This document shows positions 36,001-48,878 of a DNA stretch of 64,000 nt, piece after piece. The first letter of the stretch is position 1. Every line of letters starts with the position of its first letter. Location: positions 6,926,993 through 6,990,992 of the forward strand of contig OY540814.1 of assembly GCA_961205875.1 (NCBI GenBank), in the 5' to 3' direction. Source of the DNA: Sialis fuliginosa. Its lineage: Eukaryota; Arthropoda; Insecta; Megaloptera; Sialidae. The notes beneath the pieces were generated by a model. The model had not been told where the DNA came from. It did not search any database and was given only the letters and a program-made list of their open reading frames with translations. Position numbers and translations under genes: made by a program.

Positions 36001-36683
36001 TATTTTATTGCATTTTTTTATCAACAAATTCAATACTTCAAAGAAAATAAATATAAAATACATATATATCCATGTGTACAGTATTTAATTATAAAAATAA
36101 ACAATAAATTATGCCTTCATATTTCTTCATTACACACATAAGTAAATGTATTGTAAATACATATATAACGTAGGTTTCATCATATTTTATATTAATATAT
36201 GTAATTAATTAAATATTATTTGAGATGTATTGTTTACAGAGTTTATCTATGTATGTATTCTTATGATTTAAGCGTACCTATATATTTAAATTATGTGCAA
36301 ATATTATTAGATATGGATAAGTCATTATTCAACGTTTTGTTTTATAGTCGTATTATCTACGGTAATTGAAAGTGCGTTGGTGGTCTATTGTATGCAGCAG
36401 TTCTATGTCGCCTTTGTGTATTTTACATTTTTATTGTAATGTTACACTTAATGTAATAAAAAGTACACAGACATTAAATATTATTTATATTTTAATATGT
36501 TTGTGTAGTCATGTTTCAATTATCAATAATGACGCGTTCCTAAAAACCAATAAGTTGACTGGATGATCGTTAATGGGGGTAACATGAATACACGAGTTGT
36601 GAATTATATTTTTAGAGCCACCTACGATACTATGCAAAATATATTGTTAGACAAAATATATGCTACCATTTATTTAAAAAAAA
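36001..36683. other. AT-rich non-coding DNA
   Basis: No element or gene is recognised. Confidence 0.45.
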
Positions 36684-37090
36684 GATCAAGTGCCTGTTGG
36701 ACTCGCACATAATAGGATTCCGTAGTCATTACGATTTATAAAAAAGAGTTATTTCAATTTTTTTCATAAACTATTCTAATTAAAAGCTACATTCTTTAAT
36801 TTTTTCAGTTTTTTTTTTATATTAATAGTTTATAAATTAGAGAGAGGTGGGGGGCCTGATAACGACATTTAAAAGCAAATATATCGTGACTGAAGGGTTA
36901 AAATCAAAAGGTCATATGGCATTTATTGTTGAATTTTAGAAGACCTATCCAAAGACATCCCACTCAATGGGGTATCTAAGTTAAAAAATGTCAGTTCACT
37001 TTTCAGTCAATGGGTGGGGAATCTAAAAAAAAATTGAGATTGTTCGTTATAATTCTCTTTGAAAGTACCAATTAAAATCTACTATTAAAT
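36684..37090 (+). repeat. Repeat family H (GTTCCGTA/ACTCGCAC type), copy 1
   Basis: It begins AAGTGCCTGTTGGACTCGCA, then GGATTCCGTAGTCATTACG, and carries the GAAGACCTATCCA block near 36938. Copies 2 and 3 are in the opposite orientation. I recognise this theme from Lepidoptera, where it is extremely abundant. Confidence 0.7.
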
Positions 37091-37630
37091 CTCTATGTAG
37101 TTCAGGTCTGGAGAATATTTAGACAAGAACAAAGTTTTTTTTATCCTCTAGGATTTACATGACCTTCTTATCATTATGGCATGGGGCTGAGTCATGCATA
37201 AAAAATCATCTGATCAGTAGCCCTAATAATATTAATACGATCATACCAACATAATTTTAAAATAGTATTAGTATTGTCAAAAATTATATAATAATATATT
37301 TTGTAAAAACTACCTTGTTCCGGACCTGTTCGTGATCTATCCAATGCAATTATGAAACATTTTAAACACGAGACGCATCGAAGTGACATATGCATTTTGT
37401 TCTCAGAGCGTCAGGTCTAGAGTTACGTCTGTGTTAGTATTACTTAAAAATACAAAATTGTAACATAGTTCGTATGTACGTAATAGCATAGGTACATACA
37501 TAAGTACTAAGTACTACTGTAGTTTAAATTTTACATATATTTAAATATAAATTAAATGTAAGTAGGTACTAAGAACTCTTATTTCAATATCTATTACAAA
37601 AGACAGTTTGGAAGATACCTAATAAAAAAA
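37091..37630. other. Non-coding DNA
   Basis: AT-rich, with a patch at 37315-37430 of higher complexity. No gene is supported. Confidence 0.4.
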
Positions 37631-37664
37631 AGCTTCTCGTATCTTCGATATTGCGAGGAAGCAA
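37631..37664 (+). repeat. R1 terminal fragment
   Basis: CTTCTCGTATCTTCGATATT, then GCGAGGAAGC, matches the R1 right end. The remaining element is absent. Confidence 0.7.
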
Positions 37665-37743
37665 TTAAATAATTTTCACATAATCACTTTTTTACGAAAT
37701 TCCAATATAAAAATATAAATCCTTTATATGTTTTATGTGAATA

Positions 37744-37975
37744 ACTTAAGTGACTCCCTACATAACTCCTGTAATCCCGGCCACCCTGTTTGTTGTAACC
37801 TGCTATGATTGGCCCATCAGCAACTTCCCATTCCATCTTGTGTCCCTGTGCTCCCTAACACACATGTACTCTTACAAATACACACACTTCACATACTCCA
37901 AATTAAAAATCAACCACGAAGGAGCTGTCTGAAAAGGCCAAGCCAGCAGACATAAATGGATGAAGAAGAAGAAAA
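37744..37975 (+). repeat. Repeat family I, copy 1
   Basis: It shares AACCTGCTATGATTGGCCCA, then TCAGCAACTTCC, with 59893-59935. The 60-codon frame at 37750-37932 covers it but looks like repeat sequence. The tail ends in GAAGAAGAAGAAA, as some poly-A-ended retroposons do. Confidence 0.5.
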
Positions 37976-38425
37976 TAATTTTGATATTATATTCCTTGAA
38001 CAGATAAATACTGTATATGAATTTAATTTTTAATTGAATCATTATATATCATTCGATAGAGACATTATATTACTTACAGATGTTTTAAACAACAATAGAT
38101 TCATTAACTCAATACGAAATTACTGAACGCAATTACTTTTTTGTTACTAATTTAATTTGCAAAATCATTCTATTAATTATATTTAACTTGTAATGTATCT
38201 ACCAAAAAATATGCCAATCTTATTTGATAGATTTAATTCTTCAGAAGCATTCTTTAATAATTATGAACAGTTTGGATTTTAATGGATTAATTTGCAAAAT
38301 ATATAAATGATTTAAAAGTCACTTCACATGTTTAATAAATCATGATTTTTTTAATTTATTATGAAAATTGGAAGAATCTAAGCTTATATTATCTTCAAAG
38401 AGGTTGTAATTTTGATTGTTTATAT
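37976..38425. other. AT-rich non-coding DNA
   Basis: Nothing recognised. Confidence 0.45.
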
Positions 38426-38582
38426 TCGATGATCTCATAAACCACTGGACCGATTTTAATGGAACTTTCACTGCTTGCTTCCTTATTATAATCTCTGTAG
38501 TACAATTTGATATTTTCTTATAAAAAATGTATAAAATAAAAATTATTTGATTTCGAAATGAACGCGAGCGAAGCCGCAAATG
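38426..38582 (+). mobile_element. Helitron-like 3' fragment
   Basis: It contains ATGATCTCATAAACCACTGG, then CCGATTTTAATGG, the internal theme common in insect Helitrons. It ends with AACGCGAGCGAAGCCGCAAA, a decayed version of the 3' hairpin. The CTAG end has been lost. Confidence 0.55.
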
Positions 38583-40957
38583 ATAAAAAATATGTAAATA
38601 ATTTGCAATACAGCAAGCAGTATTTTTTATCGATGATTAAATCTAATATACAGACATCAGTGTTGTTTTATAAAAAAATATATAAAAATGCTAATATTTT
38701 TTTAATGGCTCTCTTGTAAATATTCAAATAACTGTGAAATGATTGAAATTCCGTACATGATTCGATTTGGCGTCTCAATATAAAATAAGTTCAATAATTA
38801 TTTAGCTCTTGAAAATATGGATAAATTAATGTTGACAAATTTTAAGACGTTAATTTTCTATTGAATAATTCATACGATGTAGCCGTCATCATCATGTTAC
38901 CTCCCATCATAATATTTAGAATTAATATTCAATCAATATATCGTCCTTAAATCAAACCTAACTTATGTCATAAGACAAAACGCGTAACACATGCTAACAA
39001 CTTCAATAGATTCTAAGTACTTTAACCTTATTCTTTGGCAGATATGGGTTAACGCCAGTTCAGACAACGTGTGTGGATTGCATATTAATCATAATTCTTA
39101 GTATTTTTAGATCACCATTGGCAATAGTCAGGCTTTGTTTCCTGGTTGATGTTATTGTGAATGTATGTATGTAAATATTTATTATAAATGAAATTCATGG
39201 AAATTGTATACCTACTGTCTGGATTCATTCATTTTAGAGAGTCGTGATTGTAATCAAGTAATTAACATGGGGTATTTTTTTTTGTTATTAATAGAATTAT
39301 AATTTGAAAAATAAATATTCGTGAGGATATTTTTTTAATTTTAAAATTAGTTCAAAACATTAATCTTGTTTCCATAAAAAATCGATTTATTTAATTTTTT
39401 TTTATTAATCCAAAATTAAATGTTAATAATTGTTTTACATGATAGATGATAGTTTAAATAGCTCGGAAAACAATTGTCGTCATATTAACAAAATTATAAA
39501 CACTTTTACCGCATTGTTTTTTTTTTGTAATAATTAATTTTTGGTAACAGATGATTATTACTAAAATCGAATAAGAGTTATAAGTTTGACAACGATGTTT
39601 GATATTTTCTAGTATATATGCTTGTATAGATACGTGTAAACCTACACTATCTGTGTAGTGGTTTAGAACTGTGTTAGGAATTAAGAAAAGAATCAAAATT
39701 AAAAAATATTTTTGACGCAAAAATTTAGGTCGGTACCACTTTGGTACTAGAGTCGAATGAGCGATTGAAAGCTTCATTTATTAACTTTTTTTTAAATAAT
39801 AAAAAATTTTTATATACAAAAAAAATGCCTAACATTATCTCAATGTACTATTAAATTTTGTATACATCAAATACAAACTTTTTCATCCTTACATTAATTT
39901 TCTCATATATACACTTGACTCACTACTACTAGAACAACCTCCTTAATTAAAATGAAAAAGTAGTTTATTTTACGAAACCACCACTGTCATATTTGTATGT
40001 AAAATAACATTCATATCAATAATCTCATAAATTAAAATGTATATCATTTGTATAAAAAATATCAAAATAAATATTTGATGTATTATAATTATTATATTAT
40101 AATATAAGTAGCTACTCATTAATTTTTAATTATCTGTTATGTTTATTAATAAATACTCGATACTTAAAAATTTAATCTTTTACTTTAAATAATCTTTATA
40201 ATATATTAGCAACATATGATTACATTTTACTCATTTTCCAGTGACACAAATATTAACTACATATAAAATATGAAAGATGACTTCTCGGATTCTTTAAGCA
40301 TGTGCTAAGTGCTTAGATATTTCGCAAAAAGCTGTCGACATACTGATTAATATATATAATTTCTCTATTAACCGTCCTAAACTTATACATTTTGCATATG
40401 GTTTTAACAACAAAATACATTAAAATGATTTAAAACTTCCGCTAACGTGAATTTACATCTACATTTTACAAATTAATATACATACGTAAATACAGTGGCT
40501 GAACATATGAAGGGGCAGATGGGACAGGTAGACGGACACTAAGATCTAATCAACATTATATTATATCGTTGATATATGAAGTTATGCAATTAATAAATAT
40601 TAAAAGCTATTTATTTAATCATCATTAAATATGGTCAACCATAAACAAATAAAAATAAAATTTACTCTAATTTTCAGTGATTTTTGCTACTTGATTTTTT
40701 GTTATTTTAAATTCGATTTTTCCCAGAGCTATTTATGATTGATTTCAGTCATTTTTGGCTTAAATTGGAGATTAAATAATATAAAAAATAAAAGATTTTG
40801 AAACTGACATATACCCCATGCACTTTTTATAAAAAAAAATGCATTAAAATCCTAAAACTGTAAAAAAAATTCAATTTGCAAAAATCTCTGCAAAGTAGAG
40901 GTTTCAATTTTTTACTTTTTTAATCATGTAAGATAATAGGATAGCTTCGAATTATTG
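38583..40957. other. AT-rich non-coding DNA
   Basis: The largest featureless stretch of the window. A slightly more complex patch lies at 38985-39150. The 107-codon minus-strand frame at 39454-39777 is AT-driven with no known domain. Confidence 0.45.
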
Positions 40958-41365
40958 TCCATTTTTAGGGTTCTGTACAAAACTAGGAACTCTTATCGCT
41001 TTATCTATATAATTTTTTTATCGATTAAGATGAAATTTGGTATACGGACGTAGATTGATAACCCAAAAACAAAAATTATGAGATATTTGAAAAAAAAATT
41101 TTTTTTTGACCTCCTTCCATTGAAAAGTATATATTTTTTTCACCTATCCCATTTAATGCAACAATAAATGTCAAATTACCTTTTAATTATAATCCTTTGC
41201 TTTTCAATATGATTATCAGAAAAAAAATCTGAGAAAATTTCAGAATGAAGTTTGTAAAAATAATAACGAATAGTTTATGGAACATTTTGGAATAACCTTT
41301 TTTTATAAATCGTAGTGAGAATGACTATGGAATCTATCATGTGCGTGCCCAACACGCACTTAGCC
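40958..41365 (-). repeat. Repeat family H, copy 2
   Basis: It runs from TAGGGTTCTGTACAAAAC to TGCGTGCCCAACACGCACTT. Shared with copy 3 are TTTGGTATACGGACG and AGATTGATAACCCAAAAA. Confidence 0.7.
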
Positions 41366-41892
41366 CTTTTATTTCTATACACATATTTTGGTCCCTTAGA
41401 TAATTTTAAGTATACCAATTGTTAAAAAGTTAAAAGACATCTTAATTCTGTCAGAAATCATCGGTAGTACATCACATTACATTGACTGTGTACCTATTAT
41501 ACAAGTGTACTCTCGAGACAAAACTTTTAAAAATAACAGCATCTCACTGCGGTTGACAGCAGCCACATCGCGCCACCTCATATATGTAACTTCATTTCTA
41601 GAAGAAATCAAACAAACAAACACGTCCATATTAGCTTAGGCGCTGAGACGAATGAGTGGTTTGACATTCGGCCGAGATACACGTCTCTTGTCCAGAAACA
41701 GGGATGCAATCGGTAGAGAAAAGAAAAAAAATTATGCACACACTGCATTTATGAATGCAAGTTTTTGTTAAATAGAACTCGGGTTTTTTTTGTATCCTAC
41801 GGATGGCGTTATTAGTAATTTCCGCTTTGATCGATTGATTGATGAAATCCGTAATTTGTCGAAAACTATTACGTAAAAACAATGACCTATTA
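41366..41892. other. Non-coding DNA
   Basis: A patch at 41510-41720 is less AT-rich. The 132-codon minus-strand frame 41631-42029 runs half into an R1 repeat, so it is not a gene. Confidence 0.45.
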
Positions 41893-42345
41893 CTAATATA
41901 ATGAAATTTGGACGGATGGTTGGGTCTGGCTTGAGGACGCTCACATTTCAAAATCATCAAAATCGTGTGTAAGTGGGAGGGGTGACATCCCAAAATATTT
42001 ATTTTTTTCAACATATCTTTGTAAAGCATTCAATTTCATATAATATAGGTCTAGAGCATTTGTTGTAAAATATTCCCTTACAAAGATTTATCTCAATTTA
42101 CTATAAAAAACGACATATTAAATGTCATTTTGACGTTTGCATCAAAAAAATAAAAATATACGAAAAAAAAATCAGGTGTGTATTTTTAGTAAAATTGTAT
42201 AAAAATTAAATGGTCAACCAATGCCAGGCAATTTATCTGAACACTTTATAGGTTTTTATTTAAATTGTGCTATAATTAACTACCTTTGGCGAATTTAGCA
42301 CGAGGAAGCACTGTGCATTTACTTTTACTTAGCAGATGTTTTTTT
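41893..42345 (-). repeat. Repeat family R1, copy 4
   Basis: Reverse-oriented and truncated at its CAGA-rich end. It retains GGATGGTTGGGTCTGGCTTG, AATGTCATTTTGACG, GGTCAACCAATGCCAGG and AGCACGAGGAAGCACTG. Confidence 0.75.
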
Positions 42346-42962
42346 TAATATTAACCATTAGAAGCCAATATTTTTAAAACTAGATCACGTAAGAAAATGT
42401 TGTTAAAAGTACTCAGAAGTCCAAGTAGACAAAATATTTTTTTTTCAGATTGGTAACAATAAGAAGAGAAAATAATAATTATATATGGCAAATATTACTT
42501 ACTGGGGTTTTCACGAGTATCTTCATAATTAACCCATAACTTTGTACACATATTTACATTACGTCCCTGTCACAAATCGGTCAAAAGCAGCCTCCATCAG
42601 GTCGTGAAAGATATTCACCTGTCAATTCAAGCACGTCATTCTGAATGGATGGAAATATCGTTTTGAAGTGAAGTTGAAGAAACAAGATAAGTGGAAACAA
42701 GGACCACCTACGCACCCACAACAAAATTGCATTTTTTTTTCAATCGACATTCTTTATTGTAACATCTCTTTTATACTTTTTTTTGTTTCTTTTTTACGAT
42801 TATTGATATAAAGGTCATTGCTGTTTGAGAATCAGGTCAAAGGATAAATACAATTATTTAATAATAAATATTTTATTTATTACCATTTCTGGTATTAATG
42901 GCTTGTATTATATCAATCAAATTATGAAAAATTAGATTTCAGGAATCCATAGAAATATTTAT
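42346..42962. other. Non-coding DNA
   Basis: The patch at 42540-42720 is moderately complex (ACCTGTCAATTCAAGCACG). No gene is supported. Confidence 0.4.
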
Positions 42963-43078
42963 TGGCTACCTACTTTAACGGCAACATACACACATGATTT
43001 TTTTTGTGCACATCTATGGCACAGTACCTTTCGAATGATATAAATTTCATTCACCTCCTTTTATAATAAACACTAATT
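42963..43078 (+). repeat. Repeat family A, copy 3
   Basis: It reads CTACCTACTTTAACGGCAAC, then CACATCTATGGCACAGTACC, TTTCGAATGATATAAATT and CACCTCCTTTTATAAT. It appears to be the least altered copy. Confidence 0.7.
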
Positions 43079-44553
43079 TGTTTCGTTAAATTTTTTTTAC
43101 GTACATATATTGACTTCTAGGAACATATTGCTCAATAAAATTATATATATTAAATACTATTAGTAATTTATGTAAAGTGTAACGAATTATAAATACCTAC
43201 GTTATTCTAAAATTTTGACCTACCTTTTCTGTATCATGATCACGACCATTTCCTTAAAAAACGGAAATTGGATGGACCACTTCTATAAGTGATATTTTTT
43301 TTAGTATCCATAACTAGTCGGTTTGAAGAAGTTTTACTGTATTATATATATATTATCATTAATTAAAATTAAATGAATATATTGATTGATTGCAAATATA
43401 ATTGCTTGTATTGAACCGGAATAACTTTATATACGTTATGAATATTTAGAAAAACAAAAAACATTGAGATCAATATTTACAGATGTTTCCGACAAGAGAC
43501 TTTTATGTAGTATAAAACTGTTCTGTAAGTGCATAAATATTAAATAGCGTGTTTCTCACTTTATTCACAGATTTCAATCCACGGTGTGATTTTTCAGGTT
43601 GACATTTGAATTGAATAAATCAACTCAAATATCACAGCACTACTGTATTTATTTGCGATTTACTTTTTCTGCTAATCTTACATCAGGTTAACTATTCATG
43701 AGAACGTTTTGAAAACCTCGACTGGTTTTTTGTTGTCGAAATGTTTGAAGTGACAAAGATGAATTATTGTCAAAAAAGGTTCAGGAAACTGTCATTAATA
43801 TTGGTTTTCAGTCATTTAAAATATCGATAAATCAACTATTGAAATGTGCATTGGTCATTGCAGGTATGTTTTAAGGAATTGTGAATTTTGTTTCATATAT
43901 ATTTTAGTAGAATATTTTTTTTAAGTTTATAAAAAATAATTACTTTGATGACAAACAGTTATAATTGCATTTATTACGTATGATACCAACCAACTGTTGG
44001 ATTTTTTAAATTTTTAATAATTTTTTAACAAAATAACAGCATTTTATATATTCATCAAAATGTTCTTTGAAATTGTGATAGTATATTATTACCAGAATTT
44101 CAGGTAAAATGTATTGTTAAAATGATAAACATTATATTTTTCTCAATATTCACCAATAATAATAAGTTTATAAAATATTTATATAAAATACAAAAAAACA
44201 TAGTCCCGATTTAAGATATTTGCAAATAACTAAAATTATTATTTTCTTAAATATTCACTGACTCTGCCTAGAGCCCCGAGGTACAGGGGGTCCGAGCTGA
44301 CGATATAAAGAGCAAAAAGAGGTGGTATCTGACAATTTTGTCAAAATTGAGTATTGTTATATCTGTAGTTTACTAAGAATTATTTAATATCTACAGTAGA
44401 TACAATTTTTAATAATCTATTGACAATGTGACAAATATTGATTCATGTCTTAATTTTAAAAATTAATATAAACTAGATTTAACGCAGTTTTACTTAATTT
44501 TTAAAATATTTAATGTAGATACAATAAAAAAAAACAAAGCTAAACAACTAAAC
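43079..44553. other. AT-rich non-coding DNA
   Basis: No gene. A small more complex patch lies at 44258-44325 (GCCCCGAGGTACAGGGGGTC). Confidence 0.4.
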
Positions 44554-44678
44554 TTTACTAATTGTAAGCCGTTTTCACGTACATAACTATACTTTACTAG
44601 ACATAATTATGGTATCTACAATGTCTAATGTAAGTAAAGAGTAGTTACATTGCAGTAAAGTAGCTTACAATTAGTAAA
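44554..44678. repeat. Inverted repeat, short MITE-like
   Basis: TTTACTAATTGTAAGC at the left is mirrored by GCTTACAATTAGTAAA at the right, with a second inner mirror TACTTTACT. It is 125 bases with no coding. Confidence 0.6.
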
Positions 44679-46139
44679 ATCAAGTGAGTTTACAAATCTG
44701 TAAAAATAGGAAATATTCATTCTATCACATTTATAATTTAAAAAATGAACTCACCTAAAGAAGATACTTTAGATAAAAACTTTATTTATAATTTTTAACA
44801 AGTATTAAATGCAGGACAACAATTTAAAAATACAAACTGAATTTTCTCTACTTTCATCTAAATGCAGATACCATATTTGTGCTTAGAAGGGCAGTACACA
44901 GTGATGACATTTTTAACATTTTTTTTTATAAATTTTTGAATTTTTTTTATTTTCCAAAACAAATTTAAATAGAGGCCTCAAATATATATTTTAAGCAAAA
45001 TTTTATAACGCGCCACTGCTTATATATAGTATGTTCTATATTCGCTTAAATATAGTTTAAACGCAGCTTTAACAAAACAAAAAAGCAAATTATATTTTGG
45101 TTGACATACGACATATTCTCAACATATTAATCAAAAAGCCACAGTTCCGTCCGGGAGGTCTTACCTCTTGTACCTTCTCAGTATCTCCCCTCTACTTTAA
45201 TCTGTACGGCACGTGCCCTTGCTGGAGCCGGGGTGTAAGTACAATGTTGTATTCTTATGAATCTACGTCTATCAATAAGTAACACGTCACATCTAATATT
45301 TCAATTCTTTTATCGCAAAGTATTGGAAACAAATAACATTGTGTTTACTTGTTTGTGACGTTAGTGTGCAATTATTTATTAAATGTTGAATTGAAGTTGA
45401 CAGAAGTGAATTTTTTTCTTAAATAATGTACATAGAAATTCAGTATAGAATATTATACAATGTCTGCAGTCTACGAATATTATAAAATGTAGCAAATTAT
45501 TGTAGGATATACCATACTTTTTCATACTTTAAAGTTTAGTATTAGTAATGCCATATTTATATATCTGGTAATTTTTTCCATACTTGACAAAGTGTTGATG
45601 TAATTATAAAGTTTCACTTTAATTCAAGCAAAAAATATAACATTATCTATGTTTTATTACGCACAACTTTTAAATAACCTTGCAGATGTACGACAGTAAA
45701 AATCTTAAAATTAATTGTATAATATTTTCATTTTATGATTTTTCGAGTATTACAGTCATGATTATAATTTTTTTGAATTATAAGTAGTATTCAGATTTTA
45801 ATCTTCTGCAGTAAGATAGAAAGATTCATAATATACCGAAAATCATCAATTATAATTTATTGGTATATGTATCACTAATTAATATAGTTAATGTTTAGGA
45901 ACAATTAATTTGTGTAACTATCAATTGTTAAATTTTTTTGTATTTTCATAACTACAAAGTTATGACACAAAACGTTTTTCTAAATGACAATATAGGTCAT
46001 AAATATTTGGTATCATTGGAAAGACAATTTTTTGTACTGTGACATTAAAAACAACAACAAATTAAAAAAAAATAAGTAAATAATTATGGAAAAATAATTT
46101 AAAAGAAAAAACTATCATCTACAGTTAACACTGCCATTC
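44679..46139. other. AT-rich DNA with a small island at 45100-45300
   Basis: The island holds GGCACGTGCC (45208-45217), a perfect 10-base palindrome with a CACGTG E-box. On the minus strand a CCGTACAG acceptor-like and GAG|GTAAGA donor-like pair bracket about 50 bases. It could be a small non-coding exon or a regulatory site. The remainder is AT-rich. Confidence 0.3.
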
Positions 46140-46886
46140 AAATATCGGTATGGAGAACCATACATGATTTCCGTGTTCTTTAATTTGTTTTTAAAAATTT
46201 TTTAATATATAAAAAAATTCAATGGGATTTGTCAGAAATAAAACTTACTATTTTTTTAATGTCCTAAAAGTGTCAAAAAAAAAACAACATAATACACATT
46301 CGTAGAATAACTAATTTGACAGTTTGAATTATTTTTATGGCCTTCCATCTTTGATTCACAGTTTGAATTTAGTTGCAATTGTTTCCAAAGCATCATGAAT
46401 TAATGAAGTATTAATTAGGTAGTATATAACTTCAAATTTTGAGAGTGGTTTTCACTCCTTCAATAGTTGTCTAGGCACGTACAAAAAATAAATGTCCCTT
46501 AGGTTCAATTGAACTACAAATGTACCAAGTCTTATCAAAATTAGCTAGATAATACAACGTTCACTTTTTAGACGATAATAGTTACAAAATTTCGAATATT
46601 TCCAAAACTCCTAATCCGATTAGCACCAAAACCAATAGGTCTGGAGTACTCACTGTGACAAACATTTTTCCCAAAAATCATTCAAATTGGTGCATTTTTA
46701 CAGTAGTTACCGTAAATGAATGAAAATTCTACATCCAGACACACGCACACAAATACACGCACAGCCGCCATGCGGAAATTAAATTTTCTTTATGTTTTGA
46801 AGGTAGTACAATCAGAATCTGATTTTATCTTGGACATAATTTTTCGACGGTATTACAATACTTCCATTTCTGTCAGAACTTGGAAA
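46140..46886 (-). repeat. Repeat family C, copy 1
   Basis: This is the reverse of 58181-58820. It shares TATGGAGAACCATACATGA, CAATTGAACTACAAATGTAC, AGGTCTGGAGTACTCA and CAATACTTCCATTTCTG. Within it, 46283-46440 carries a segment related to family D (CTAATTTGACAGTTTGAAT). Confidence 0.75.
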
Positions 46887-47659
46887 TAAAAAGATTAATT
46901 AGATTTATTATAACCATAACTGTGTAGGTAGTCATGGAAAATATGCTTAAATTTCCTATTAGTTACGCAAATAAATCCTCCGTTCCTTACTTTTAACAAA
47001 CCTGTATATACATATTATGTACCTCTACATAATATATCTACACGCATATAACATACATATGTAGAGTGCATTATGCATGTATATAGGCTTATATAAAAAG
47101 CAAGCGTTCACATCGAAATTCCGAAGTGGCATCAGTTTCTCGGAACACGATTTCCGATGCGCACGAGGATTTAGGATCTCAGTGAGTCATGGACAGATAA
47201 GTTACGATGCGGTGAACACAATGAGCACCTGAAAGCACCAACACATACACACACACACACACAGACATTACCGAAACATTTATCTCTCGGCCGCGTAAGG
47301 CAGCGCGAGCAGCTTCTGTCCGCAATTGTTGTCCGAACGGGTCACGACCTGCACTGTCGTCGTCGTCGTGAAAGCGCATTGTGGTGGTATGTCTGCTGCC
47401 TGTTGATTGCTGCTATACTCATGTATGTGTGTGTGTGTGTGCTCTGATTCAATGATAATTGTCTCTTGGTTGGTTGCTGTTGTTCTTCTGTAGGCATCGA
47501 AGGATATCTCGATCGGTTTTTTTTTCGCTTATTTTTTTGTGTGCTTACGTTGAATATTTAATCAGATTTTTGACCTCTGTTTGTGAGGTTTTAGTATAAG
47601 GAAGTTATTAAATGGGTTTAGTTATGGAAAATAATTCTACAGAAAATTACGAACATCCT
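46887..47659. promoter_or_regulatory. Candidate promoter/regulatory island (47090-47480)
   Basis: The complex core has TATAAAA at 47092-47098, initiator-like ATCAGTTTC near 47131, CTCGGCCGCGTAAGGC and a GTCGTC run. AC (47246-47263) and GT (47426-47441) microsatellites flank it. A minus-strand 66-codon frame is rich in Arg/Ala but unrecognised. TATA-to-initiator spacing of about 42 bases is too long for a canonical promoter. Confidence 0.3.
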
Positions 47660-48362
47660 TTTTAGGGTTTCGTAGAAAACTAGGAACCCTTATAGTTTCG
47701 CTCTGTCTCTACATAAATTTTATAATTTTGGTATACGGACGAAGATTGATAACCCAAAAATAGAAACGATGATATTTTTGAAAAAATAATTTTTTTGAAC
47801 CTCCTTCCCACGGACTAAAAAGTATATTCAAAATTTTTTTTACACTTAATCCTAAAATGCAACAAAAAATGTCTTAACTTTTGATTTTAACCATTCAGTT
47901 ACGATATATTTGCGTTCAAAGTCGTTATCAGTGCATCCCCCCTCTATTTTCTAAACTATCGATATAAAAAAATCTGATCAAATTCTAGAATGTAGCTTTT
48001 AATTAGTACTTTCAATAAAAATTATAACGAATACTGTCAAAAAAATTTTGGACCTCCTTCGCATAGACTGAAAAGTGTACTAGATCTCCTAAATTGTAAC
48101 AAAAAATGTTATATGACCTTCTGATTTCAACCCATCAGTCACGATATATTTGCTTTTAAATGTCGTTATTTGCTAAACTATCAATTCAAAAAATCTGAAA
48201 AAATTTCAGAATGTAGCTTGTAATTAGTTCTTTCAATGAAAATTATAACGAATACTATAACAAAAATAGTTCATGAAAAATTTTAAAATAACTATTTTTT
48301 ATAAATTGTAGTGAGAATGAATACGGAACCCTATCATGTGCGTGCCCAACACGCACTTGGTT
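47660..48362 (-). repeat. Repeat family H, copy 3, internally duplicated
   Basis: It runs from TAGGGTTTCGTAGAAAAC to TGCGTGCCCAACACGCACTT. A unit of about 240 bases is present twice (47799-48050 and 48052-48278); each copy has CCTCCTTC, ACGATATATTTGC and GAATGTAGCTT. That explains why it is longer than copies 1 and 2. Confidence 0.75.
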
Positions 48363-48732
48363 GTTTTATTGAATTTTATTTATTATAAAATTGGATGATG
48401 TAGACTAACCTCAATAAATAAAGTATATTTTCTACCAAAACGTTCTGTATAAGTTATATGTGTTTAACATCAATAAAAAAAGATCAAAAAGATCAGTCGT
48501 TCTTAATATTTTCATAATTGCATTAGGAATAAAGATAAACTTTGTAATTTGAAACCATTTTTTCATAATCGCTTGAATAAAAGAGATAAAATACTATCCT
48601 GAATTTTAAATTAAACATTATTTTGAAGGAAAATATGTTCTTATTTGTAATTTTTGATGTTTACTTTAAAAATTTAGTTAAATTTTAAAAGTTTATTGTA
48701 AAATTCTATTAGGATTACAATACGATTTCTGG
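48363..48732. other. AT-rich non-coding DNA
   Basis: Nothing recognised. Confidence 0.5.
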
Positions 48733-48878
48733 TAAAGGCCTCTATACACCACCCAATCTACAGGGCCGATTTATCAGGAGGTAGAGTGAGGTTACTGCAG
48801 AATGGGTCGTGTATAGGCAAATTGAGCCGATTATTTCGCGAATAGTCGGCCCGATTGGATGGTGTATCGAGGCCTTTA
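48733..48878. mobile_element. Palindromic MITE with TAAAGGCCTC ends
   Basis: TAAAGGCCTCTATACACCA is mirrored by TGGTGTATCGAGGCCTTTA. A second mirror AGGGCCGAT / GTCGGCCCGAT lies further in. TA ends suggest a TA target. It is 146 bases. The frame 48742-48951 is incidental. Confidence 0.75.

Noticed and set aside
41631-42029. 132-codon minus-strand frame, among the longest outside tsh
   Set aside because: Its first part lies inside an R1 repeat, so the frame is a chance run across a repeat boundary.
47475-47500. Minus-strand ATG (MPTEEQQQ) as a possible tsh first exon
   Set aside because: It does not resemble the family's N-terminus. No donor with the required phase (one base into a codon) was seen, and its C-terminal part is a CA microsatellite.
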